Source: Rhizobium etli 8C-3 (GTDB lineage Bacteria > Pseudomonadota > Alphaproteobacteria > Rhizobiales > Rhizobiaceae). Taken from it: a DNA stretch of 64,000 nt. The stretch lies in the NCBI RefSeq assembly GCF_001908375.1, contig NZ_CP017241.1:3562501-3626500 (forward strand), in the 5' to 3' direction. This document shows, one piece after another, positions 1 to 8,733 of the stretch (within the stretch, counting starts at the first letter, position 1; the number at the start of each line of letters is the position of its first letter). The position numbers and the translations under genes are program-made. The notes under the pieces are model-generated. The model was not told where the DNA came from. It ran no database searches and was given only the letters and a program-made list of their open reading frames with translations.

Positions 1-307
1 CGTAGTTGCTGATCGTCCAAGCCATGCCATCCGGGGCATAGACATTGACGGCCGCGTCGTCCCAGGCGGCGTAGTCGTTCAGCGTCGCGCCGAGTTGCGC
101 TTCGAACGTCTTGATCGCCCCGGCCGTGGTTTCGCGCGAACGTTCCTCGTCGAGAATATTGGCGTTATCGGTGACGCGCGACAAAGCCGTCAGCACCATG
201 ACGGTAACGACCGCGACCATAGCCGCAAAGGAAAAAAGCACACCCGCAACAGTTGCGTGGCGGCCGATCCCCGATGCCTGATTTTTTTGCCTAAAGAACG
301 CAGGCAT
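1..307 (-). CDS. CHASE4-domain sensory protein, N-terminal fragment cut by window edge
   Basis: The reverse strand stays open from an ATG at 307 to the window edge, giving 102 residues of a longer protein. After a short basic N-terminus there is one membrane segment (about residues 20-42). An extracytoplasmic stretch containing 'LNDYAAWDDAAVNVY' follows, which resembles the start of a CHASE4 domain. CHASE4 proteins of this type usually continue into GGDEF and/or EAL domains acting on cyclic di-GMP, but that part lies outside the window, so the output domain is an inference. A GGGGAG ribosome-binding site lies seven bases before the ATG and supports this start. Confidence 0.7.
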   Translation of the reverse strand, partial: MPAFFRQKNQASGIGRHATVAGVLFSFAAMVAVVTVMVLTALSRVTDNANILDEERSRETTAGAIKTFEAQLGATLNDYAAWDDAAVNVYAPDGMAWTISNY

Positions 308-423
308 ACATGACTCCCCGATAACGGGGACTTTGCCAGTCAAGGCTTCAAAAACGGTTAAAGCGAAAGGCTACAAGGCTTCATCCAGGGTGATTTTTCT
401 GAATGAAGATCACCGCGCATCGA

Positions 424-450
424 AATGCCCTCCCCTCGGAACGGGAGGGC
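424..450 (-). terminator. Hairpin terminator after metQ
   Basis: GCCCTCCC and GGGAGGGC form a perfect eight-base-pair stem with an eight-base loop. On the reverse strand it lies just after the metQ stop and is followed by a short ATTTC tract. It probably ends the metNIQ transcript. The T-run is weak, so efficiency is uncertain. Confidence 0.5.
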
Positions 451-474
451 TTGATTTCATACCGGTTGGGTCGC

Positions 475-1251
475 TTACCAGCCTGCGATAACCGAACCCT
501 TGAAAGTATCGGCGATGAACTGCTTCACGTCATCGCTGTGATAGGCTTCGACCAGCGTCTTCACCCAAGGCTGATCCTTGTCCTTCTCGTTGACCGCAAG
601 GATATTGACATAGGGTGCCTTTTCGCCTTCGCGGGCAATCGGATCCTTGGAAGGATCAAGACCGGCTTCCAACGCATAGTTGGTGTTGATAACGGCAGCA
701 TCTACATCGTCGAGGGAACGCGGCAGCTGGGCGGCATCGAGTTCGGCGAACTTCAGATTCCTGGCATTTTCCGTGACATCGGCAGGTCCGACCTTCAGGC
801 TCGCGCCGTCCTTGAGCTTGATCAATCCCTTATCGGCGAGGATCAGCAGAGCACGGCCGCCATTGGTGGGGTCGTTGGGGATCGCAACAGTGGCACCATC
901 GGCGAGGTCGTCCAGGCTCTTCACCTTCTTGGAATAGATGCCCATCGGGAAGTTGACCGTATAGGCGACGTCAACGATCGCGAAGCCGCGATCGGCGACC
1001 TGGTTGTCGAGATAAGGCTTGTGCTGGAAGGAGTTGGCGTTCAGCTCACCATCGGCAAGCGCCTGGTTCGGCACGACATAGTCGGAAAATTCAAGGATCT
1101 CGATGTCGAGGCCCTTGGGCGCTGCAACTTCCTTCACCTTCTCCATGATCTGTGCATGCGGACCTGGCGTGACGCCAATCTTGATGCTTTCGGCCGCGGC
1201 AGCAGTCGCAAAGGCCGCTGCAAGGGCGGCCGCGAGGATGATTTTCTTCAT
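475..1251 (-). CDS. metQ: Methionine ABC transporter substrate-binding protein (MetQ/NlpA family)
   Basis: A 258-residue periplasmic binding protein of the NlpA/MetQ family that captures methionine (D or L) for the MetNI importer. It opens with a signal peptide (MKKIILAAALAAAFATAAAA, cleavage before ESIKIG) and has no lipobox cysteine, so it is probably soluble in the periplasm rather than a lipoprotein. Family features include 'GVTPGPHAQIMEKVK' near the mature N-terminus and 'VAIPNDPTNGGRALLIL' mid-protein. An in-frame upstream extension was rejected because AGGAGAAG lies directly before the chosen ATG. It is the last gene of metN-metI-metQ, 31 bases after metI. Confidence 0.93.
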   Translation of the reverse strand: MKKIILAAALAAAFATAAAAESIKIGVTPGPHAQIMEKVKEVAAPKGLDIEILEFSDYVVPNQALADGELNANSFQHKPYLDNQVADRGFAIVDVAYTVNFPMGIYSKKVKSLDDLADGATVAIPNDPTNGGRALLILADKGLIKLKDGASLKVGPADVTENARNLKFAELDAAQLPRSLDDVDAAVINTNYALEAGLDPSKDPIAREGEKAPYVNILAVNEKDKDQPWVKTLVEAYHSDDVKQFIADTFKGSVIAGW

Positions 1252-1282
1252 CGATCTTCTCCTTGGGTTAATGGCAATTCGA

Positions 1283-1948
1283 TCAATTCTTGCGCGATCG
1301 CTTGTCGAAACGGCGGGCAAGTGCATCGCCGGCGCTCTGCACCGCCTGGACGAGCAGGATCAGGACGATGACGACGACCAGCATCACGTCCGGCATGAAA
1401 CGCTGGTAGCCATAGCGAATGCCGAGATCGCCGAGCCCGCCGCCGCCCACGGCGCCGACCATCGCCGAATAGCCGATGAGGCTGACCAGCGTCATCGTGA
1501 GCGCCAGTGTCAGCGCCGGACGCGCTTCGGCAAGAAGCACCTTGCGCACGATCTGCATCGGGGTCGCACCCATGGCGCGGGCGGCTTCGATCAAGCCCTT
1601 GTCGACGTCGCGGATGGCAGCCTCGACGAGCCGCGCGAAGAACGGGATGGTTGCGATCGTCAACGGTACGATCGCGGCCTTGGTGCCGATCGACGTGCCG
1701 GTAACCAGGCGCGTGAATGGAATGATCGCAACGACGAGGATGATGAAAGGCGTCGAGCGCGTTGCGTTGACGAGCAGTCCAACGACTCTGTTGAAAGAAG
1801 GCGCCGGAAAGAGCTCGCCGCGACCGCTTGTGGCCAGGAACACGCCGATCGGCAACCCGATCAGGGAGCCGATGAGGCCGGCGATCGCCACCATGCGCAG
1901 CGTGTCGAGCGTTGCCTTGGCTATGAGAAGCAGAAGATCAGGAGACAT
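1283..1948 (-). CDS. metI: Methionine ABC transporter permease (MetI)
   Basis: A 221-residue inner-membrane permease of the D-methionine uptake family with about five membrane spans. The cytoplasmic coupling loop '[14 protein letters not shown]' is the EAA motif that docks on MetN. The ATG chosen overlaps the last 11 bases of metN, which indicates translational coupling. Family length is about 217-230 residues, so the open frame further upstream, which runs inside metN, is not part of the protein. It works with the neighbouring metN and metQ to import methionine. Confidence 0.93.
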   Translation of the reverse strand: MSPDLLLLIAKATLDTLRMVAIAGLIGSLIGLPIGVFLATSGRGELFPAPSFNRVVGLLVNATRSTPFIILVVAIIPFTRLVTGTSIGTKAAIVPLTIATIPFFARLVEAAIRDVDKGLIEAARAMGATPMQIVRKVLLAEARPALTLALTMTLVSLIGYSAMVGAVGGGGLGDLGIRYGYQRFMPDVMLVVVIVLILLVQAVQSAGDALARRFDKRSRKN

Positions 1949-3011
1949 AGCCGAGCACCTCCGCAACGAGACCGTTCGCGTTGAAGAATTCATCCGCTTT
2001 CGCAAAAGTCGCATCATCCGCGGCATAGGTGATGATAAGCGAGCCGTAGGGTTCGCCGCCGATCTCGTCGACCGTTCCGGCGATAATGTTGATATCCGAA
2101 CCCAACGTCTGGATAAGCTGCGAGATCAGCGGCTGTTCAGCAGTTCGCCCGAAGAACGTGATGCGCACGGCAACGCGACCGCCTTGTGTCTTGTGCGGCC
2201 GCAGGCCGGATGCCAGCGCTGCCGGAAGCTTCGAACCCGGCAACCCGGCAAGCAGAGCGCGCGTCGTTGGATGTTGCGGCCGGGTGAAGACCTCGAAGGT
2301 GCGGCCGCGCTCGACGATGATGCCCTTGTCGATCACCGCAACGTCGCTGGTGACGGCTTTGACGACCTCCATCTCGTGGGTGATCAGAAGCACCGTAAGC
2401 CCCAACTCTGCATTGATCCGCTTTAAGAGCTCTAGGATCGACTGGGTGGTCTCCGGATCGAGCGCGGAGGTCGCTTCATCGGAAAGCAAGAGCTTCGGCT
2501 GCGTGGCAAGTGCGCGGGCAATGCCGACGCGCTGTTTCTGCCCACCGGACAGTTCTGCCGGATAGCGGTCTCGTTTGTCCGAAAGCCCGACGAGATTAAG
2601 CAGCGGCTCGACGCGTGCACGAATGGCGTTTTTGTCGAAACCGGCGATTTCCAGGGGCAGTGCCACATTGCCGAAGGCGGTGCGCGAGGACAACAGGTTG
2701 AAATGCTGGAAGATCATGCCGACCGAACGGCGCAGCACACGCAGGCCAGCCTCGTCCAGATCGGGCACGTTGACGCCATCGACGATGATCTTGCCGCTTG
2801 TTGGACGTTCCAGGCCGTTGACAAGACGGATCAGCGTCGACTTGCCGGCCCCGGAACGCCCGATGATGCCAGTAATGGAGCTGCGTGCGACGGCAAAATC
2901 GACCGCTTCAAGGGCGGTAAACGATTTGTTCTCGGCGCCGAAGCGTTTCGATACGGCTTCGAAGAGGACGCTGTTTGCGGCATTGGCCGCGCTGGAAGGG
3001 TCGGAAGGCAT
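1938..3011 (-). CDS. metN: Methionine ABC transporter ATP-binding protein (MetN)
   Basis: A 357-residue ATPase that powers methionine import. Walker A (GRSGAGKST, near residue 52), the signature LSGGQKQR, and a Walker B region reading '[12 protein letters not shown]' are all present. The C-terminal 90 residues form a NIL-type domain, which in MetN proteins binds methionine and inhibits transport when the cell is replete. It is the first gene of the metNIQ operon. I could not recognise a SAM riboswitch in the 150 bases upstream, so transcriptional control is unknown. Confidence 0.94.
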   Translation of the reverse strand: MPSDPSSAANAANSVLFEAVSKRFGAENKSFTALEAVDFAVARSSITGIIGRSGAGKSTLIRLVNGLERPTSGKIIVDGVNVPDLDEAGLRVLRRSVGMIFQHFNLLSSRTAFGNVALPLEIAGFDKNAIRARVEPLLNLVGLSDKRDRYPAELSGGQKQRVGIARALATQPKLLLSDEATSALDPETTQSILELLKRINAELGLTVLLITHEMEVVKAVTSDVAVIDKGIIVERGRTFEVFTRPQHPTTRALLAGLPGSKLPAALASGLRPHKTQGGRVAVRITFFGRTAEQPLISQLIQTLGSDINIIAGTVDEIGGEPYGSLIITYAADDATFAKADEFFNANGLVAEVLGYVS

Positions 3012-3429
3012 GGATGCTCTCGATGTTCAACTAGTCGGCAATCGCTGAATGGCTGGCGACGCGGCGCGTCTGATCAGGCCGGCATTCGGCAACGCATTCG
3101 GAACAGAGAGGCAGTCTTTATCATCACACAACCGGAAGATTCAATTTGATCGGCGCATGGCTGCCATGCGCAGGGATGTAATGCTTTATGGCGGAGTTCC
3201 AGTCGCGATTGACAGAGAGATTTTTTCTTTGAATCGGTCAGGGCGGCAAAAAACCACCCATTGTGCAATCGCCTGAGTGACGAAGCAGCACCGCCTGCTT
3301 CTTCCCCGGCGGGTGAAGTGTCGGATGGGGGTGAACGATGAAAGGAGCGAACGATCGAACAACAAGAGGTCGGGTCTTCCAGAAGGCCCAACCGGCTTTC
3401 GGGTCTTCTCGCCAGAAGCGGCGGAAGGT
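3012..3429. other. 418-base intergenic region between metN and the beta-glucosidase gene
   Basis: The half next to metN should hold its promoter and leader, but I see no clear -35/-10 pair and no convincing riboswitch fold. The half next to the beta-glucosidase carries a decayed palindromic repeat. Short frames here have no coding character. Confidence 0.5.
3283..3425. repeat. Degenerate RIME-like palindromic repeat
   Basis: The segment contains CTTCCCCGGCGGGTGAAG, a GGATGGGGG block and further GC-rich arms. These resemble the better preserved copies elsewhere in this window (4968, 6258 and 30428). It is more decayed than those and its boundaries are approximate. Confidence 0.4.
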
Positions 3430-4803
3430 TCAACCCGCCTTGTGATTGCCCGCCGGAAACTGGCTTGCCAGCTCCCGGTACCATTTGCCGCTCTTCTTGA
3501 GCGTGCGGACCTGGGTGTCGTAATCGACATGCACGAGGCCGAAACGCATCTTGTAGCCTTCCGCCCATTCGAAGTTGTCCATCAGGCTCCAGGCGAAGTA
3601 ACCGCGCATGGGGAAGCCGTCCTTGATGAGATCGGCGACGACCGCCAGGTGATCGCTGTAATAATCCAGTCGCGGCTGGTCATCGACCTCGCCGTTGACC
3701 ACATCCATGTTGTAGCAGGCGCCATTCTCGGTGATGTAGCATTCCGGCAGTTCATAGCGACGATAGAGGTCTTCGACGACATGCTTGAGGCCGGGCGCAT
3801 AGACCTCCCAGCCGATATCTGTCTTCACGTCGCTGGCACGCGGCGCTTCGGCCGTCCACGGGAAATCGCCGTTTTTTGCCGGGTCGTCGGCAACACGCAA
3901 AGGCGTATAGTAGTTCAGCCCCCACCAATCGAGCGTCTGGCCGATGATCTTCAGGTCCCCATCTTCGACGGCGGGCATGTTGCCGCCGAGTGCTTCCACG
4001 AACTCGCTCGGATACTCGCCCTTGAAGACCGGATCGAAGAAGGCGCCGTTGTGGAACTGATGCGCGCGTTCGCCGGCCGCAATATCCGCCTTGCTCTGTG
4101 ATCTTGGAATGACGGGCATCGCATTCAGCACCAGGCCGGCTGGCACCTTCGGCGCCTCGGCGCGGATGGCCTCGACACCAAGCCCGTGCGCAAGGTTGAT
4201 GTAGTGCATGGCGTGAAGGGCTGCCTGCATGTTGCGCTCGCCCGGTGCGTGGATGCCGTAGAGGTGGCTGAGCCAGACGATGCACCATGGTTCGTTGAAG
4301 GTCGCGACGCTGTCGAGCCGGTCGCCGAGACGCGCCATGACGGTCTTTGCGTAGCGTTGATAGGCGTAGGCCGTGGAGCGCGCCGTCCAGCCGCCGTCGC
4401 CTGCCAACAGCAGCGGCAGGTCCCAGTGATAAAGCGTCGCGAAGGTCTTGATGCCTCGCGCCTTGCAACCGTCTACGAGGCGGTCGTAGAAATCGAGGCC
4501 GGCTTCGTTCACAGGCCCTGTTCCATCTGGAATGATGCGCGGCCAGGCGATCGAGAAGCGATAGGCCTCGACCCCCATGTCCTTGATCAGGTCAAGGTCC
4601 TGCTCGAGCCGATTGTAGTGATCGCAGGCAATATCGCCGTTATCGCGGTTATGGACACGGCCCGGCATGTTGCAGAAGGCATCCCAGATCGACGGTTTGC
4701 GCCCATCCGCTTTACTGGCACCTTCGATCTGGAAGGCAGCCGTCGCGACGCCGAAGGTGAAATCGCCCGGAAAGCGGGCGGCGAGTGTCTTGGGATCTAG
4801 CAT
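3430..4803 (-). CDS. Beta-glucosidase, glycoside hydrolase family 1
   Basis: A 457-residue GH1 enzyme predicted to hydrolyse beta-glucosides or related beta-glycosides in the cytoplasm (no signal peptide). The two catalytic glutamates are visible: acid/base E171 in 'TFNEPW' and nucleophile E359 in 'ITENGA'. The aglycone/subsite stretch 'YHWDLP' (125-130) and C-terminal 'FAWSLMDNFEWAEGY' are typical of the family. The ATG was preferred over a TTG twelve codons upstream because 'LAARFPGDFTFGVATAAFQIEG' matches the usual N-terminus. It lies downstream of the oxidoreductase gene, separated by 233 bases holding a repeat, and may be the last gene of that transcript. Confidence 0.92.
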   Translation of the reverse strand: MLDPKTLAARFPGDFTFGVATAAFQIEGASKADGRKPSIWDAFCNMPGRVHNRDNGDIACDHYNRLEQDLDLIKDMGVEAYRFSIAWPRIIPDGTGPVNEAGLDFYDRLVDGCKARGIKTFATLYHWDLPLLLAGDGGWTARSTAYAYQRYAKTVMARLGDRLDSVATFNEPWCIVWLSHLYGIHAPGERNMQAALHAMHYINLAHGLGVEAIRAEAPKVPAGLVLNAMPVIPRSQSKADIAAGERAHQFHNGAFFDPVFKGEYPSEFVEALGGNMPAVEDGDLKIIGQTLDWWGLNYYTPLRVADDPAKNGDFPWTAEAPRASDVKTDIGWEVYAPGLKHVVEDLYRRYELPECYITENGACYNMDVVNGEVDDQPRLDYYSDHLAVVADLIKDGFPMRGYFAWSLMDNFEWAEGYKMRFGLVHVDYDTQVRTLKKSGKWYRELASQFPAGNHKAG

Positions 4804-4967
4804 CAAAAAACCCCGTCTGGTTATGGACTGGTCGGTCAAGCGGCGGTGTAGCCAAAGGAACCGGCGTTGTACAGAGTGGAAACGTCAATCCTGCAACGGT
4901 GCAGGCCGATAGCGAACCTGCCGGGTAGGTGTCGCACTCACGCTGACGTCTCCGGAAAAACGAGGCG

Positions 4968-5036
4968 ATGGACCTCCCCCGTTCGCGGGGAGAAGGTGGC
5001 TGCAGCCGGACGAGGGGCTCGCCCAAGATCCGGTCA
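4968..5036. repeat. RIME-type palindromic intergenic element
   Basis: This copy reads CCCCGTTCGCGGGG, then AGAAGGTGG, then CAGCCGGACGAGGGG. This is the characteristic layout of the Rhizobium-specific intergenic mosaic element: a GC-rich hairpin followed by a G-rich arm. It abuts the stop codon of the upstream oxidoreductase gene. Confidence 0.7.
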
Positions 5037-6224
5037 TCAAAGCTTGACCCAAGCCCCATTCCGCTTCGACGAAGCAACGCAGGCCTCGACGAAGGCAACG
5101 CCCTTCACGCCGTCATCGACGGTCGGATAGACCACGGCCTTTTCGACCGCTTTGCCCTTCTTGTGCGCATTGATCGCATGGGCCGCTTCCGTATAGATCG
5201 TCGCGAAGGCTTCGAGGTAGCCTTCCGGATGGCCGGAGGGAATGCGTGAGACGCGGGCAGCGGCAGCACCCGAACCCGCGCCGTTGCGGGTAATCAGGCG
5301 CTTCGGCTCGCCGAACGGCGTGTACCAGAGATAGTTGGGGTCTGCCTGCACCCACTCGAAGCCGCCCTTGGTGCCGTAGACGCGAATCTTCAGCCCATTT
5401 TCATGGCCGGGAGCCACCTGGCTGCACCAGAGCATGCCCTTGGCCGGCCTCTCCTTGCCTTTTGCCTTGAAGCGCAGAAGCACGTGAGCGTTGTCGTCCA
5501 GGCGACGGCCTTCGACGAAACTATCGAGATCGGCCGCAAGACTGTCGAGTTCGAGGCCGGTGATGAAGGAGGCAAGGTTATAGGCATGCGTGCCGATATC
5601 GCCGGTCGAACCGCCCGCGCCCGACTGTGCCGGGTCGGTGCGCCAGACGGCCTGCTTGGCACCGCTCTGCTCGACAGGCTCAGTCAGCCAGTCCTGCGGA
5701 TATTCGGCCTGCACGATGCGGATATCGCCGAGTTCACCATTGGCAATCATCTCGCGCGCCTGACGGACCATCGGATAGCCGGTGTAATTGTGCGTCAGGA
5801 TGAATAGCGCGCCGCTCTCGTCGGCGACCTTCTTCAGCCTCTTGGCGTCGGCAAGATTGGAGGTCAGCGGCTTGTCGCAGATGACGTGGATGCCCCGACG
5901 CAGGAATTCCTTGGCGGCATTGTAGTGAACATGGTTCGGCGTGACGATCGAGACCGCCTCGATGCCGTTCTTAAGCTTCGCCTCACGGATCGCCATTTCG
6001 CGGTAGCTTGCGTAGGTGCGCGACGGGGCAAGGCCGAGATCGCGGCCCGATGCGATCGCCTTTTCCGGCGTCGACGACAGCGCACCTGCGATGAGTTCGT
6101 ATTGATCGTCGATGCGGGCGGCTATGCGATGCACGGCGCCGATGAACGCACCCGCTCCGCCGCCGACCATGCCGAGGCGGATGCGCGGCTCGCGCGCCTG
6201 TTCACTTGATCCTTCAATTGCCAT
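5037..6224 (-). CDS. Gfo/Idh/MocA-family NAD(P)-dependent oxidoreductase
   Basis: A 395-residue cytoplasmic dehydrogenase. An N-terminal Rossmann fold starts at 'RLGMVGGGAGAFIG' (about residues 16-29). The family motif 'CDKPL' follows at about residue 119, whose lysine normally takes part in catalysis. A catalytic-helix segment 'GSTGDIGTHAYNLASF' supplies the conserved Asp and His. The C-terminal half is the alpha/beta substrate-binding domain. Members oxidise or reduce sugars and cyclitols; the substrate is unknown here. Start chosen at ATG with GGAGG nine bases upstream; a TTG four codons earlier overlaps that ribosome-binding site. It follows a sugar-isomerase-like gene and probably acts in the same pathway. 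Confidence 0.88.
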   Translation of the reverse strand: MAIEGSSEQAREPRIRLGMVGGGAGAFIGAVHRIAARIDDQYELIAGALSSTPEKAIASGRDLGLAPSRTYASYREMAIREAKLKNGIEAVSIVTPNHVHYNAAKEFLRRGIHVICDKPLTSNLADAKRLKKVADESGALFILTHNYTGYPMVRQAREMIANGELGDIRIVQAEYPQDWLTEPVEQSGAKQAVWRTDPAQSGAGGSTGDIGTHAYNLASFITGLELDSLAADLDSFVEGRRLDDNAHVLLRFKAKGKERPAKGMLWCSQVAPGHENGLKIRVYGTKGGFEWVQADPNYLWYTPFGEPKRLITRNGAGSGAAAARVSRIPSGHPEGYLEAFATIYTEAAHAINAHKKGKAVEKAVVYPTVDDGVKGVAFVEACVASSKRNGAWVKL

Positions 6225-6257
6225 AGGTTCCTCCAAAGAAATGAGTGTTTGCCGACG

Positions 6258-6412
6258 GTCTCGCGACTCCCTCTCCTCAGGGGGAAAAGGTGGCGATAGC
6301 CGGATGGGGGTGCGGCTGATGCAGTCTTTCGCCGTTTGCTCAAGACGTCGCTCGGCTGCGCCCCCTCATCCGTCCTTCGGGACATCTTCTCCCCGAGGGG
6401 AGAAGTAAAAAA
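6258..6412. repeat. Two inverted RIME-type elements inside a predicted operon
   Basis: Two related palindromic units face each other: CTCTCCTCAGGGGGAAAAGG with GCCGGATGGGGG on one side, and CCCCCTCATCCGTCC with CTTCTCCCCGAGGGGAGAAG on the other. They fill most of the 195-base gap between the isomerase-like and oxidoreductase genes. They could fold strongly in the transcript and affect mRNA stability. Confidence 0.75.
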
Positions 6413-6419
6413 GCAAGGC

Positions 6420-7472
6420 TCAGAGCCCGAGCATCCTGCGGTTCGCCGCTTGGTCCGTACCGCTGCCGGCGAAATCGTCGAAGGCCTTCTCGGTAACGCG
6501 GATGATGTGTGCCTTGACGAACTCAGCACCCTCCCGCGCACCGTCTTCGGGATGCTTCAGCGCGCATTCCCATTCGACAACGGCCCAGCCGTCGAAATTG
6601 TTGGCCGTCATTTTCGAGAAGACGGCGCCGAAATCCACCTGACCGTCGCCGAGCGAGCGGAAGCGGCCAGCGCGCTCGACCCAGCCCTGATAACCGCCAT
6701 AGACGCCCTGGCGACCGGTCGGATTGAACTCCGCATCCTTGACGTGGAACATCTTGATGCGATCCTTGTAGATGTCGATGTTGTCGAGATAGTCGAGGCA
6801 CTGCAGGACGTAATGCGAAGGATCGTAGAGCATGTTGGCGCGCGGATGGTTGCCGACCCGCTCGAGAAACATCTCGTAGGTGACGCCATCATGCAAATCC
6901 TCGCCGGGATGGATCTCATAGCAGACGTCGACGCCGCACGCCTCGGCATGGTCGAGGATCGGCTTCCAGCGGCGGGCAAGCTCGTCAAAGGCTGTTTCGA
7001 CAAGACCGGCCGGACGCTGCGGCCACGGGTAAATGAAGGGCCAGGCAAGCGCACCTGAAAAGGTCGCATGTGCCTTGATGCCAAGGTGCTTGGAGGCCGT
7101 CAGCGCCATCTTCACCTGCTCCACCGCCCATTCCTGCCGGGCCTTCGCATTGCCGCGCACTTCCGGTGCGGCAAAGCCGTCGAAGGCTTCGTCATAGGCA
7201 GGGTGAACGGCAACCAGCTGGCCTTGCAGGTGGGTCGAAAGCTCGGTGATCTCGATACCGTTTTCACGCGCCTTGCCGGCGAATTCGTCGCAATAATCCT
7301 TGGAGCTGGCAGCCTTCTTCAGATCGATCAACTGACCGGCCCAGGTCGGGACTTGCACGCCCTTATAGCCGATATCAGCCGCCCATTTGGTGATCGCATC
7401 CCATGAATTGAAAGGCGCGGCATCTCCCGCAAACTGCCCGAGGAACAGGCCGGGCCCTTTGATCGTCTTCAT
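6420..7472 (-). CDS. Sugar phosphate isomerase/epimerase-like TIM-barrel protein
   Basis: A 350-residue xylose-isomerase-like TIM barrel. Likely metal ligands are seen in order: Glu and His in 'CYEIHPGEDLHDG', Asp and His in 'LYDPSHYVLQ', His and Asp in 'MFHVKDAEF', and a late Glu in 'WAVVEWECAL'. Relatives include sugar isomerases, inosose dehydratase (IolE) and lyases acting on 3-keto sugars; the sequence alone does not decide between them. GGAGG lies upstream of the chosen ATG, and the 27-codon upstream extension has no support. It is the first gene of a unit that continues into the oxidoreductase, behind a LacI-type palindrome. Confidence 0.85.
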   Translation of the reverse strand: MKTIKGPGLFLGQFAGDAAPFNSWDAITKWAADIGYKGVQVPTWAGQLIDLKKAASSKDYCDEFAGKARENGIEITELSTHLQGQLVAVHPAYDEAFDGFAAPEVRGNAKARQEWAVEQVKMALTASKHLGIKAHATFSGALAWPFIYPWPQRPAGLVETAFDELARRWKPILDHAEACGVDVCYEIHPGEDLHDGVTYEMFLERVGNHPRANMLYDPSHYVLQCLDYLDNIDIYKDRIKMFHVKDAEFNPTGRQGVYGGYQGWVERAGRFRSLGDGQVDFGAVFSKMTANNFDGWAVVEWECALKHPEDGAREGAEFVKAHIIRVTEKAFDDFAGSGTDQAANRRMLGL

Positions 7473-7497
7473 GTCAGAATCCTCCCTGATGATCGAT

Positions 7498-7511
7498 CGT
7501 AAACGTTTATG
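7498..7511. promoter_or_regulatory. Candidate LacI-family operator upstream of the isomerase/oxidoreductase unit
   Basis: The palindrome TAAACGTTTA (7500-7509) lies 28 bases upstream of the isomerase-like ATG. Its half-site TAAAC matches the half-sites of the larger operator pair in front of the ABC transporter, TGTAAACCTTTACA. The same LacI regulator could therefore control both units. Confidence 0.6.
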
Positions 7512-7671
7512 ATAACTTCTGGCACGCATTTCGGCTGGGGCAAGGCGCCGCACGCCTTTGGGCAGATGCAGTTGAAATGCCGAAAGTCAAACCGAAGCGA
7601 GCTAATCATGCCTGTCTGGAGGCTGCAAGAGGTACGTGCCGCATTCTTGGCCGCAGCGCGTGTGCAAGCAG

Positions 7672-7705
7672 AGAAAATGCGCCCATCCTTGCGAATGGGC
7701 GCATT
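7672..7705 (-). terminator. Intrinsic terminator after the ribose-type ABC operon
   Basis: On the reverse strand AATGCGCCCAT and ATGGGCGCATT form a perfect eleven-base-pair stem with an eight-base loop, followed by TTTTCTC. It lies just beyond the binding-protein stop and separates the transporter operon from the isomerase/oxidoreductase unit. Confidence 0.85.
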
Positions 7706-7717
7706 GCAGTTGGAACA

Positions 7718-8665
7718 TCAGAATGGAGAATCGGGGAAGTAGAAGTCCTTGGCGTTATCCTTGGTGATGAGCGTCGCGTCGAGGATATAGGTGCCACGCA
7801 CCGGAACCTGATCGTAGAAATTGGCTGCCGTCATTTCCATCGCCGTGCCGACCATCGCCGGAGGATAGAGAACGTCGACGGGGATCAGCTTGTCGCCGTC
7901 GATGACCTTCTTGACCATGTCCTTGGAGCCGGCGCCGGCGACGACATACTGGATGTCGGTACGCTTGGCCTGCTCGATGGCCTGCAGCACGCCGACGGCC
8001 ATGTCGTCGTCCTGGCACCATACGACGTCGATTTTCTGGTACTTCGTCAGATAGTCCTGCATGACCTTGAAGGCGTCGTCGCGGTTCCAGTTGCCGTACT
8101 GGCGATCGAGAACCTTGACGTTCGAACCAGCGATGCCCTTGTCGAAGCCATCCTGGCGCTGCTGGTCGATCGGGATCGGCAGGCCGCGGATGACGACCAC
8201 CTCTGCATCCGGCGTGTTTTCCTTGATATACTTGCCGGCGACTTCGCCGAGCGCCGGGTTGTTGCCGGCCACATAGAGATCGCGAACGGAATCATCGTTG
8301 TTGCTCGGGGCACGGTCGACGAGCGCCACGAACTTGCCGGCATCCTTGATTTCCTTGATGGCGTTGACGAGCGGATCCGGATCCGACGGCAGGATGACCA
8401 AGGCATCGATGCCTTGGGTCGCGAGATCCTGCACGGCGTTTGCCTGACTTGCAGCATCTGGCGAGGTCTTGACAATGACGTTCAGGCCCGGATGTTCGGC
8501 CATGAGCAGCTTTGCCACGCGCTCTGCGTGGAAGACGACGCCGGCCGTCCAGCCGTGGTCGGCTGCCGGAATGGAAACGCCGATCGTTACCTTCTTGTCC
8601 TGGGCATACGAGACGCCCGTGAGGACTGCCATGGCAACCACCAGCCCCAGAATTTTTCTTCGCAT
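7718..8665 (-). CDS. Ribose-type sugar ABC transporter substrate-binding protein
   Basis: A 315-residue periplasmic sugar-binding protein of the Peripla_BP_4 (RbsB-like) group. The signal peptide MRRKILGLVVAMAVLTGVSYAQ has a probable cleavage site between A and Q. The mature part shows the family pattern 'IGVSIPAADHGWTAGVV', 'IDALVILPSDPDPL' and 'VVWCQDDDMAVGVLQAIEQ'. Paired with RbsA- and RbsC-like partners upstream in the same operon, it should deliver a monosaccharide or small glycoside. GGGAGAG lies before the chosen ATG. Its substrate is not determined by sequence. Confidence 0.9.
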   Translation of the reverse strand: MRRKILGLVVAMAVLTGVSYAQDKKVTIGVSIPAADHGWTAGVVFHAERVAKLLMAEHPGLNVIVKTSPDAASQANAVQDLATQGIDALVILPSDPDPLVNAIKEIKDAGKFVALVDRAPSNNDDSVRDLYVAGNNPALGEVAGKYIKENTPDAEVVVIRGLPIPIDQQRQDGFDKGIAGSNVKVLDRQYGNWNRDDAFKVMQDYLTKYQKIDVVWCQDDDMAVGVLQAIEQAKRTDIQYVVAGAGSKDMVKKVIDGDKLIPVDVLYPPAMVGTAMEMTAANFYDQVPVRGTYILDATLITKDNAKDFYFPDSPF

Positions 8666-8733
8666 TTTTTCTCTCTCCCAAATAATGAAGGGCCTAGTCG
8701 ATCGAGGACCGGGCGACCCATAGACCCGGCTAT

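Noticed and set aside
403..1371. 322-codon open frame on the + strand over metQ
   Set aside because: It is an antisense shadow of metQ, which has a signal peptide and family motifs. The + frame has none.
2932..3200. SAM-II riboswitch upstream of metN
   Set aside because: GTGATGATAAAG has a faint resemblance to part of the SAM-II core, but the paired stems and pseudoknot partner are absent.
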